From an uncultured Clostridia bacterium (GTDB taxonomy: Bacteria; Bacillota; Clostridia; Oscillospirales; CAG-272), in contig CALAXC010000218.1 of the NCBI GenBank assembly GCA_937894775.1, positions 1-5,481 on the forward strand: 5,481 nucleotides of DNA, in the 5' to 3' direction. This document shows positions 1 to 5,460 of this stretch, piece by piece. The notes beneath the pieces are model-generated. The model ran no database searches. It saw nothing but the letters and a program-made list of their open reading frames with translations, and was not told the DNA's origin. Numbering within the stretch: the stretch's first letter is position 1; every line of letters begins with the position of its first letter. A program made the position numbers and the translations under genes.

Positions 1-74
1 CTTTTTAACTATTTGAGATTGTTATTTCTTATTTCACGGACTTTTTTGGTCTTGCTAAATGTGCCAGCCCTTTT
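1..74. other. Left edge, no gene seen
   Basis: This short AT-rich stretch lies just downstream of the stop codon of the minus-strand membrane-protein gene. I looked for a terminator for that gene on the minus strand and found only T/A runs and 3-bp stems, nothing like a GC-rich hairpin followed by a T-run. Open frames crossing it on the plus strand are low-complexity Phe/Ser/Cys-rich translations and look like antisense shadows. The terminator may lie beyond the window edge. Confidence 0.5.
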
Positions 75-992
75 TTATTCATTTGTAGGTTCGGGCGGTT
101 GCTGTTCTTCTTCTTTTTGCCACTGTTTTTTTCGCAGAGCTTCCTGCTCCTTTTTTGAAAGATTGTTTTCGAATACGCAGAGAGCTAAGTGCGTTACAAA
201 GCAGACTGCCGCAAGTACTGCGAAAACTGCGGGAATAAAGGTTAAAAATTCACCGTAAAGAAGATATATCAGATATGTCAAGGGTATCGCTGTCAGTATT
301 GTGTCTATAAAATATACGTTATAGAGCAAAAGACTTATTACAAATATTCCTAAATATATCCATCCCAGCTTTTCTAATATCTCGATGTTTTCAGAGTTTA
401 ATTTAAAGGCGAGATCCTTGTATATGGGGAGTTTCTCCTGGATATCCTCAAGCGGAATGTTGCCGCGCACTCTTATACAGAAAAGGCAGAGCATTGCGGG
501 TAATGCCGACGTCATTTTTGCGGCGATCGACAGACGGTGGCCGCCGTCGGATCTGTCGCGTATAATACATTCTACCAGATTTCCTATCGCGTGAAGAGCC
601 GTAAATGCTATGAAAAGTCCTTCCTGTGTGTAAAGAAAGCCTTTTTCAAACATATACGTTGTAACTATAATCGGAGCAAGTGAGACCAAGAAACATACGT
701 GTGGAAATTTTTTAAAAACTCTGCTTATTATTACCGATATTGCAATTGTAATTACGAGGATGAGCATAAAACGGTAATCAAATTCGTTTACAAGATTAGG
801 CGTAAAAAATTGCTGTATTTTGCTTGGAGCTTCGGTTATACCCTCTGTGCTTTTTGAATCTGAAGCCAACCAACCGAGATAGGTGTCGGTTTCAAGCGGT
901 TCAAAAGGAAAGTATTTTTGCAAAAGGAAAAGTCCTGCTACAAAAGCGGCTATTCCCGCGCAGAAATCGGTAAATTTTTTAAAATAACTCAT
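75..992 (-). CDS. Polytopic membrane protein of unknown function (305 aa)
   Basis: I do not recognise this family. The translation shows about eight hydrophobic segments, at residues 8-28, 73-93, 97-115, 124-144, 155-174, 209-228, 231-251 and 252-274, so it is almost certainly an integral cytoplasmic-membrane protein. Residues 30-72 form a polar loop after the first segment and residues 176-208 a second charged loop. The C-terminal tail (275-305) is highly charged, rich in Lys, Glu and Gln, ends with a short Pro/Glu stretch, and is probably cytoplasmic. No catalytic motif, transporter signature or substrate-binding motif is evident. The start at 992 is secure: an in-frame TAA directly precedes the ATG, and a GGAG (minus strand, 1007-1004) lies 11 bases upstream. 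It is divergent from the galactokinase gene and has its own promoter. It may be a transporter-like or cell-envelope protein, but this is only a guess from the topology. Confidence 0.85.
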   Translation of the reverse strand: MSYFKKFTDFCAGIAAFVAGLFLLQKYFPFEPLETDTYLGWLASDSKSTEGITEAPSKIQQFFTPNLVNEFDYRFMLILVITIAISVIISRVFKKFPHVCFLVSLAPIIVTTYMFEKGFLYTQEGLFIAFTALHAIGNLVECIIRDRSDGGHRLSIAAKMTSALPAMLCLFCIRVRGNIPLEDIQEKLPIYKDLAFKLNSENIEILEKLGWIYLGIFVISLLLYNVYFIDTILTAIPLTYLIYLLYGEFLTFIPAVFAVLAAVCFVTHLALCVFENNLSKKEQEALRKKQWQKEEEQQPPEPTNE

Positions 993-1028
993 TTAATGAT
1001 CTACTCCGTAAAAATTTACTGTACTTGT

Positions 1029-1057
1029 ATTATACAACAAATGCCTATTTTTTTCAA
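1029..1057 (-). promoter_or_regulatory. Sigma-A-type promoter of the minus-strand membrane-protein gene
   Basis: On the minus strand a -35 box TTGAAA (1057-1052) is followed by a 17-base spacer and a perfect -10 box TATAAT (1034-1029). Transcription would start near 1022, giving a leader of about 30 bases that contains the GGAG ribosome site. A-rich sequence lies upstream of the -35 box on this strand and could act as an UP element. Box sequences and spacing are seen directly; promoter activity is inferred. Confidence 0.8.
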
Positions 1058-1104
1058 TAGTTTTTTCTTAAGTGTAAACAAAATTAAAAAAATTAAAAAA
1101 AAGA
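1058..1104. promoter_or_regulatory. A/T-tract segment between the divergent promoters
   Basis: The 47 bases between the two -35 boxes are almost pure A/T, with phased runs of A on the plus strand (about 1080-1102) and a T-run at 1061-1066. Such tracts are known to bend DNA and, directly upstream of a -35 box, to bind the RNA polymerase alpha C-terminal domain. The segment could therefore boost both promoters. I see no clear operator palindrome in it beyond the 6-base CTTAAG at 1067-1072. Confidence 0.45.
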
Positions 1105-1133
1105 TTGAAAAAACTTGCTGTAAATGATATAAT
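1105..1133 (+). promoter_or_regulatory. Sigma-A-type promoter with extended -10, upstream of the galactokinase gene
   Basis: A -35 box TTGAAA (1105-1110) is followed by a 17-base spacer and a perfect TATAAT (1128-1133). TG at 1125-1126 makes an extended -10 (TGATATAAT). The predicted start near 1140 leaves a leader of about 24 bases, too short for a riboswitch. No operator or cre-like site was recognised. It is probably the main promoter for the downstream plus-strand gene cluster. Confidence 0.85.
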
Positions 1134-1150
1134 AAATTAATAACTTTATT

Positions 1151-1156
1151 AAGGAG
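1151..1156 (+). promoter_or_regulatory. Ribosome binding site that fixes the galactokinase start
   Basis: AAGGAG at 1151-1156 lies 7 bases before ATG 1164, ideal spacing. The in-frame GTG at 1158 is only one base from this site and cannot be the start, so the protein begins with Met-Thr-Thr at 1164. Confidence 0.85.
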
Positions 1157-1163
1157 AGTGTTT

Positions 1164-2447
1164 ATGACTACAGCTCAGATGAAAAAATATATTGCCGACG
1201 GAGGCATAAATGAAAGACTTACATATATTTACGGTGAAGCCGCTGTTGAGGCGCAGAAGGCGCGTTATTCTGCCGCTATAGACGAGTTTGCCGCTATTTA
1301 CGGTGCAGATAGAGAGATAACCCTTTATTCTGTTGCGGGAAGAAGCGAGCTTTCGGGAAATCACACCGACCATAACTACGGTTGCGTTATTGCCGCATCT
1401 ATCGATCTTGATATAATCGCGGTAGCTTCAAAGCGTGATGACAGCGTTATCGCTATCAAGAGCGAAGGATTCCCTGAGGATGTTGTTGACTTTTCAAAGT
1501 ATTCGGCTCCCGTAGAGGCAAAGTTCGGTTCTTCGGAATCTATAATAGCGGGTATGGTACAGGGCTTTATAAAAGACGGATATGCTGTCGGCGGCTTTGA
1601 TGCTTATACTACTTCAAATGTTCTTAAGGGCTCGGGACTTTCTTCTTCCGCTGCTTTTGAGGATATGGTAGGAAACATCCTCAGCCATATGTATAACGAT
1701 GGAAAGGTTGATAATGTTGAAATAGCAAAGCTTGCTCAGTATTCCGAAAACGTATTTTTCGGTAAGCCTTGCGGTCTTATGGATCAGGTTGCCTGCGCTG
1801 TGGGCGGAATCGTTGCTATAGATTTTGCTGATCCTAAGGCTCCCGTTATAAACAAAGTCGACTTTGATATTTCGGCTGCAGGATATAATCTTTGCATAGT
1901 TAATACGGGCGGAAACCACGCAGATCTTACCGATGATTATGCATCTGTTCCTGCGGAAATGAAGGCTGTTGCAGCTTGCTTTGGTAAGGCTGTTCTTCGT
2001 GAGGTGGACGAGAATGAGTTTATTTCAAAGATATCCGAGCTTCGTGAAACTGTAGGCGACAGAGCTATTCTTCGCGCACTTCATTTCTTTGCTGAGAATA
2101 AGAGGGTTGCGGCTCAGAGAGCGGCTCTTGAGGCAAAGGATCTTGATGCTTATTTTGCAGAGGTGATTTCTTCCGGTAAATCTTCTTTCTGCTATCTCCA
2201 GAACGTTTATACCGTAAAGAATCTTAAGGAACAGGGACTTTCTCTTGCACTTTGCCTTGCGGAAAGATATCTCGCAGGTAAAAAGGTTGCATACAGAGTT
2301 CACGGCGGCGGATTTGCGGGAACTATTCAGGCATACGTTCCTATGAACGAGGTCGAAGGCTTCAGACAGTTTATGGACGGTGTATTCGGAGAGGGTAAGT
2401 GTATCGTTCTTCGTATTCGTCCCGAGGGCGCTGTAAGAATAGCTTAA
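1164..2447 (+). CDS. galK: Galactokinase-family GHMP sugar 1-kinase (427 aa)
   Basis: The likely reaction is ATP-dependent phosphorylation of galactose to galactose-1-phosphate, the entry step of the Leloir pathway in the cytoplasm. All three GHMP-kinase motifs are visible (numbered from ATG 1164). The N-terminal sugar-binding motif is GRSELSGNHTDHNYG at 59-73, with Arg60 in the position of the catalytic-site arginine. The phosphate-binding loop GSGLSSSA is at 156-163. The C-terminal motif HGGGFAG is at 380-386. Asp207 in the GLMDQ segment corresponds to the catalytic Asp of classical galactokinases. Motif 1 differs from the usual GEHTDY: Asn66 replaces the Glu that contacts the sugar in characterised enzymes, and His70 replaces Tyr. 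I associate this GNHTDH form with a divergent Clostridia branch, so another sugar or amino-sugar as substrate is possible. No galT or galE is adjacent. A 46-base terminator-free gap follows, so readthrough into the next gene is likely. Family assignment is firm; exact substrate is less so. Confidence 0.88.
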   Translation: MTTAQMKKYIADGGINERLTYIYGEAAVEAQKARYSAAIDEFAAIYGADREITLYSVAGRSELSGNHTDHNYGCVIAASIDLDIIAVASKRDDSVIAIKSEGFPEDVVDFSKYSAPVEAKFGSSESIIAGMVQGFIKDGYAVGGFDAYTTSNVLKGSGLSSSAAFEDMVGNILSHMYNDGKVDNVEIAKLAQYSENVFFGKPCGLMDQVACAVGGIVAIDFADPKAPVINKVDFDISAAGYNLCIVNTGGNHADLTDDYASVPAEMKAVAACFGKAVLREVDENEFISKISELRETVGDRAILRALHFFAENKRVAAQRAALEAKDLDAYFAEVISSGKSSFCYLQNVYTVKNLKEQGLSLALCLAERYLAGKKVAYRVHGGGFAGTIQAYVPMNEVEGFRQFMDGVFGEGKCIVLRIRPEGAVRIA

Positions 2448-2477
2448 AATATTATTTTAAAAAATTAAAAAAGACAG

Positions 2478-2485
2478 AAAGGAGG
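2478..2485 (+). promoter_or_regulatory. Strong ribosome binding site of the small membrane-protein gene
   Basis: AAAGGAGG at 2478-2485 is a near-complete match to the 16S rRNA 3' end. It lies 8 bases before ATG 2494 and 5 bases before an in-frame TTG at 2491. The ATG is preferred because of its better spacing and codon, though the TTG would add only one residue. Confidence 0.75.
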
Positions 2486-2493
2486 ATCGCTTG

Positions 2494-2964
2494 ATGGATA
2501 ACGAAAATAAAGACAGCTTGCAGGAGACAGAGCCGAAAAACGGTTTAACTGATAAGCCCGAAAAGAAAAAAGAGTTTGATAAAAAGAAGCTTATCTATCT
2601 TTTTGCAACGGTTGCACTTTCTGCGTTCTTGTGTGCGTTTTACTATTTTTCGATAGAATTTACGGCAAGAAATTTTGAAACACCGATTTTCTTTCAGATA
2701 GTAATGTTCTCGTATATGGCAATTCTTACGGTCCTCGTACTGGTTTACATCATATATAACCGTGCCTTTTCGCGCAAGGGGATCACTGAGGATATGCTCC
2801 CCGCAGAGTGGACGCAGGAAAGAAAGAGAGAATTTATAGAAAGCGGGGAAAAACGTCTGCAACGCTCAAAATGGCTTTTGGTGTTTATTATTTCGTTTTT
2901 CTTTACTTTTGCGGTAGAGGCGTTTAATCTTTTTGTTCTCCCGATGATAAGGGATATGTTTTAG
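2494..2964 (+). CDS. Small membrane protein of unknown function, three membrane segments (156 aa)
   Basis: I do not recognise the family. The first 32 residues are polar and charged, with a Lys-rich stretch at 23-32, and are probably cytoplasmic by the positive-inside rule. Hydrophobic segments follow at about 33-54, 66-88 and 127-150. The second and third are separated by a charged loop (about 89-126) rich in Arg, Lys and Glu that includes an amphipathic-looking helix at 105-125. This topology would place the loop in the cytoplasm and the C terminus outside. There is no signal peptide and no enzymatic motif. The gene ends 12 bases before the WalJ-type hydrolase gene and is presumably co-transcribed with it. 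In Bacillus, membrane proteins WalH and WalI precede walJ, but I see no similarity to them here, so any envelope-stress role is speculation. The start is ATG 2494; TTG 2491 is an alternative. Confidence 0.82.
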   Translation: MDNENKDSLQETEPKNGLTDKPEKKKEFDKKKLIYLFATVALSAFLCAFYYFSIEFTARNFETPIFFQIVMFSYMAILTVLVLVYIIYNRAFSRKGITEDMLPAEWTQERKREFIESGEKRLQRSKWLLVFIISFFFTFAVEAFNLFVLPMIRDMF

Positions 2965-2969
2965 GTGAT
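2963..2969 (+). promoter_or_regulatory. Ribosome binding site overlapping the upstream stop codon
   Basis: AGGTGAT at 2963-2969 matches the distal part of the AGGAGGTGAT consensus and lies 7 bases before ATG 2977. It overlaps the TAG stop (2962-2964) of the membrane-protein gene. This arrangement suggests translational coupling of the two genes. It is the only site in the cluster lacking a GGAG core. Confidence 0.6.
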
Positions 2970-2976
2970 GTAAAGA

Positions 2977-3768
2977 ATGAAAAAAGTTAAAATCTATACT
3001 CTTTATTCGGGCTCGGGAGGAAATTCCACTTTTGTAAGAGTTGGCGATACAGCAATACTTATCGATGCGGGACGGAACGCAAAGGCTCTTTGCGGTTGTC
3101 TTAGCAGTATCGGTGAAGAAATGGCTTCGATATGTGCTATCTTTATCACACACGAGCACAGCGATCATATATCAGCGCTTGAGGTTGTTGCAAAAAGAAA
3201 TGAAATACCGATATATATGACTCGTCAGTCCGCTGTAAAGATATCGCAAGAATCGGCTGTGAGAAAGCGTATGATCGAAAAGGACGTAATTTTCAGCGAG
3301 GAGATAGGAGATATACGTATTCGCTCCTTCCGTACCTCACACGATAGTCTTATGAGTGTCGGGTATAGGATCGAATATGAGGACGAGGGCGTTGTTCACG
3401 CGATAGGATACGCAACTGATATCGGGTACGTGTCCGATGACGTAAGAGAGGCGCTTATCGGCTGTGAAGCTGTGGTGATCGAATCAAATCACGACGTTGA
3501 TATGCTTATGAGGGGACCGTATCCTGCCGATCTTAAACGCAGGGTGAGATCTTCTCACGGGCATCTTTCGAATGCCGACTGTGCGGAATTTGCTCTTGAT
3601 CTTGTAAAGAATGGAACAAGAGCGATAATGCTTGCGCATCTCAGCAGAGAAAATAATGAACCCGAGATCGCTTTTGACGAGGTGGCAAACGCAATATCGG
3701 GATTTGACGTAGGACTTTACGTGGCTGATCCGTTTTCACCCGTGGAGCTCTTGATTCCTAAGAGATAG
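2977..3768 (+). CDS. walJ: WalJ/YycJ-type metallo-beta-lactamase-fold hydrolase (263 aa)
   Basis: The protein is a metal-dependent hydrolase of the metallo-beta-lactamase fold, in the branch that includes Bacillus YycJ (WalJ), which is of the same length class. WalJ has been linked to coordination of cell division and DNA replication and is a presumed nuclease-like phosphodiesterase; its exact substrate is uncertain. Visible features are the N-terminal SGSGGNST segment at 11-18 and the beta-strand ILIDAG at 27-32. The metal motif HEHSDH is at 59-64. Other ligand candidates are His122 in TSHDS, Asp148 in ATDIGY, and His221 in LAHLS. The ESNHD segment at 169-173 and the SSHGHLSN segment at 192-199 are family hallmarks. 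All expected metal ligands are present, so the enzyme should be active. It lies 18 bases upstream of rlmH, an association also seen in Bacillus, where walJ closes the walRKHIJ operon. Here the walRK two-component genes are absent from the window. ATG 2977 is the start by its SD site. Confidence 0.87.
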   Translation: MKKVKIYTLYSGSGGNSTFVRVGDTAILIDAGRNAKALCGCLSSIGEEMASICAIFITHEHSDHISALEVVAKRNEIPIYMTRQSAVKISQESAVRKRMIEKDVIFSEEIGDIRIRSFRTSHDSLMSVGYRIEYEDEGVVHAIGYATDIGYVSDDVREALIGCEAVVIESNHDVDMLMRGPYPADLKRRVRSSHGHLSNADCAEFALDLVKNGTRAIMLAHLSRENNEPEIAFDEVANAISGFDVGLYVADPFSPVELLIPKR

Positions 3769-3786
3769 GATAAAAGGAGAATATGT

Positions 3787-4266
3787 ATGCTTAGAGTTAG
3801 GCTGATAACCGTCGGAACACTTAAAGAGGATTATCTCAAAGCGGCAACGGCGGAATATGAAAAGCGGTTAGGAGCTTTTTGCCGATTTGAGCTGATACAG
3901 CTTAAAGAGGAGCGCCTGCCGGAGCTTCCTTCTCAAAGCGAGATAACGGCGGCGCTGCAAAAAGAGGCTGTTCGTATATGCGAACAGATACCAAGCGCCG
4001 CCTTTTGCGTTGCTATGTGCGTTGAGGGAAAGCAGATGACGTCGGAGGCGCTTGCGAAAAAGCTTGAGAATATTGCTATGGAGAAAAGTGAGATATGCTT
4101 TGTGATAGGAAGCTCTTACGGCCTTTCGGACGTAGTTAAAAGCAGAGCGGATATGCGTATGTCGGTGTCAGAGCTTACATTTCCGCATCAGCTTATGAGG
4201 GTTATCTTGCTTGAAGCGATTTACAGAGCTTTCAATATTCAAAAGGGCACTAAATATCATAAATAA
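3787..4266 (+). CDS. rlmH: 23S rRNA (pseudouridine1915-N3)-methyltransferase RlmH (159 aa)
   Basis: RlmH is a small dimeric SPOUT-class methyltransferase that uses S-adenosylmethionine to methylate pseudouridine 1915 in helix 69 of 23S rRNA, acting on assembled 70S ribosomes. The length of 159 residues equals that of the Bacillus enzyme. The N terminus (residues 1-45) shows the usual start LITVGTLKEDYL followed by a helix. The SAM-binding trefoil-knot region covers about 103-151: FVIGSSYGLSD (105-115), the SELTFPHQLMR segment (128-138), and the YRAFNI helix (146-151). The conserved terminal YHK is at 157-159 and completes the active site. Ser109 replaces the second Gly of the common IGG loop; I believe this is frequent in Clostridia. 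A GGAG at 3776-3779 lies 7 bases before ATG 3787. An ATG at 3783 is out of frame and gives no product of note. The gene lies between walJ and the adenosine deaminase gene, with gaps of 18 and 20 bases. Confidence 0.95.
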   Translation: MLRVRLITVGTLKEDYLKAATAEYEKRLGAFCRFELIQLKEERLPELPSQSEITAALQKEAVRICEQIPSAAFCVAMCVEGKQMTSEALAKKLENIAMEKSEICFVIGSSYGLSDVVKSRADMRMSVSELTFPHQLMRVILLEAIYRAFNIQKGTKYHK

Positions 4267-4286
4267 TAAAATAACGGAGGACGGAT

Positions 4287-5258
4287 ATGAGTCTTGCAAA
4301 AAAATATGCTCTTATCGATCTGCATTTGCATCTTGACGGTTCTATATCTTTAAGCTCGGCAAGAGCACTCGCAAAAATGCAGGAAATAGAGCTTGATGAT
4401 GACGATAAAGCTTTGCTTTCACGTCTTACGGTTGGCGAGGACTGTAAGGATCTTAATGAATATCTTGAAAAATTTGATTTTCCGCTTAGTCTTTTACAGA
4501 CAGAAGAAGCGATCGGCGAAGCTGTTTACAGACTTTGTGAGGAGCTGTCGGAGCAGGGGTTGATATATGCAGAGATACGTTTTGCGCCTCAGCTTCATAC
4601 AAGAAAAGGTCTTACGCAAAGAGAAGTTGTTGAAGCTGCGATCAGAGGAAAAAACAGATCTTCCTTTAAATCTTCGCTTATTCTTTGCTGTATGCGCGGT
4701 GATGAGAATGCAAAAGAAAATATGACTACTGTTTCGGTGGCTAAGGAATTTATCGGCGCAGGCGTTTGCGCAGTTGACCTTGCGGGCGCGGAGGCTTTGT
4801 TTTCTACTGACAGTTTCAGGGAGTTATTTGCTTATGCAAGAGAACTCGGCTTGCCGTTTACCATTCACGCGGGAGAGGCGGACGGTCCTGAGAGTGTTTA
4901 TAACGCGCTTGATTTTGGAGCTTCACGCATAGGACACGGTGTTCGTTCGGTTGAAGATGAAGCGCTTCTTAAGAGGCTTGCGGAATCGGGAGTAGCGCTT
5001 GAGCTTTGCCCGACGAGTAATCTTAATACACGTGTTTTTGAGAGCATTGAAGATTATCCCATTAAAAGGCTTCTCGCGGCAGGGGTTAAGGTTACTTTAA
5101 ATACAGATAATATAACGGTTTCGAATACTACTCTTGCAAGGGAATATGAGCTTGTTATAAAAGCATTGGGACTTAGTGAAGATGAAGTTGAACTTATTTT
5201 GGCTAATTCGATAAATGCGACGTTTCTTAGCGAAGAGGAAAAGAAGCAGTTGATTTAA
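4287..5258 (+). CDS. add: Adenosine deaminase (323 aa)
   Basis: The enzyme hydrolyses adenosine and deoxyadenosine to inosine and deoxyinosine plus ammonia, in cytoplasmic purine salvage. It is a zinc TIM-barrel amidohydrolase. Visible active-site elements are the HLHLDGS motif (His13 and His15 as metal ligands, Asp17 for ribose), AEIRFAPQ at 95-102, HAGE at 194-197 (His194 metal ligand, Glu197 catalytic), GHG at 216-218 (His217), CPTSN at 241-245, and NTDN at 272-275 with Asp274 as the last metal ligand. The second Asp of the usual TDD, which contacts the purine ring, is Asn275 here; I associate the TDN-TVSNT form with Firmicutes and actinobacterial adenosine deaminases. Length is slightly below the 330-350 common for the family but no motif is missing. 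A GGAGG at 4276-4280 stands 6 bases before ATG 4287. It is the last gene of the cluster, followed by a strong terminator. A related activity such as aminodeoxyfutalosine deaminase cannot be excluded, but no menaquinone gene is nearby. Confidence 0.92.
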   Translation: MSLAKKYALIDLHLHLDGSISLSSARALAKMQEIELDDDDKALLSRLTVGEDCKDLNEYLEKFDFPLSLLQTEEAIGEAVYRLCEELSEQGLIYAEIRFAPQLHTRKGLTQREVVEAAIRGKNRSSFKSSLILCCMRGDENAKENMTTVSVAKEFIGAGVCAVDLAGAEALFSTDSFRELFAYARELGLPFTIHAGEADGPESVYNALDFGASRIGHGVRSVEDEALLKRLAESGVALELCPTSNLNTRVFESIEDYPIKRLLAAGVKVTLNTDNITVSNTTLAREYELVIKALGLSEDEVELILANSINATFLSEEEKKQLI

Positions 5259-5284
5259 CATTATACGTATGATATTGAATGATA

Positions 5285-5313
5285 GGGAGGGGAAATCCCT
5301 CCCGTTTTTATTT
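5285..5313 (+). terminator. Rho-independent terminator of the plus-strand gene cluster
   Basis: GGGAGGG (5285-5291) pairs perfectly with CCCTCCC (5297-5303) across a five-base loop, a 7-bp all-strong stem apart from one A-T pair. It is followed after one G by TTTTTATTT (5305-5313). It starts 26 bases after the adenosine deaminase stop codon. It is the only clear terminator in the window and probably ends the transcript that begins before the galactokinase gene. Confidence 0.95.
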
Positions 5314-5335
5314 CAGTGCACAATGTTCGCACAAA

Positions 5336-5350
5336 GTCGGCTGAGCCGAC
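5336..5350. repeat. Perfect inverted repeat GTCGGC-TGA-GCCGAC
   Basis: A 6-bp GC-rich stem with a three-base centre (or 7 bp around a single central base as DNA) is seen at 5336-5350. No T-run follows on either strand, so it is not a typical intrinsic terminator. It may be a protein-binding palindrome or the core hairpin of the structured tail. Confidence 0.6.
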
Positions 5351-5460
5351 AGACAATCAACGCACACACATATAGCTCACTCAAAGAAATCGGGCACTGT
5401 GTACATCTCGCAAAGAGCGATTAAGGAAAGTTTTTGCGGAGCTTTTTTCAAAAAGCGACA

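Noticed and set aside
13..258. Plus-strand 81-codon open frame near the left edge
   Set aside because: It is largely antisense to the C-terminal part of the minus-strand membrane-protein gene; its translation is Cys/Ser/Phe-rich low-complexity and no good ribosome site precedes it.
918..1127. Plus-strand 69-codon open frame spanning the divergent intergenic region
   Set aside because: It runs antisense to the start of the membrane-protein gene, across both promoters, and encodes a Lys/Ile-rich translation of A-tracts with no ribosome site.
1158..1163. GTG 1158 as the galactokinase start
   Set aside because: It is one base from the AAGGAG site, too close for initiation; ATG 1164 has ideal spacing.
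2448..2477. Possible terminator or second promoter after the galactokinase gene
   Set aside because: There is only an A/T-only inverted repeat (AAAAT/ATTTT) and A-runs, with no GC stem plus T-run and no matched -35/-10 pair at suitable spacing.
2545..2862. Minus-strand 105-codon open frame opposite the small membrane protein
   Set aside because: It is fully antisense to a gene with a strong ribosome site and a coherent membrane topology; its translation is Cys/Arg/Lys-rich and shows no recognisable domain.
5263..5270. ATACGTAT palindrome after the adenosine deaminase gene
   Set aside because: An 8-base AT-rich palindrome is expected by chance at this frequency and it has no flanking partner; the true terminator is the GC-rich hairpin at 5285-5313.
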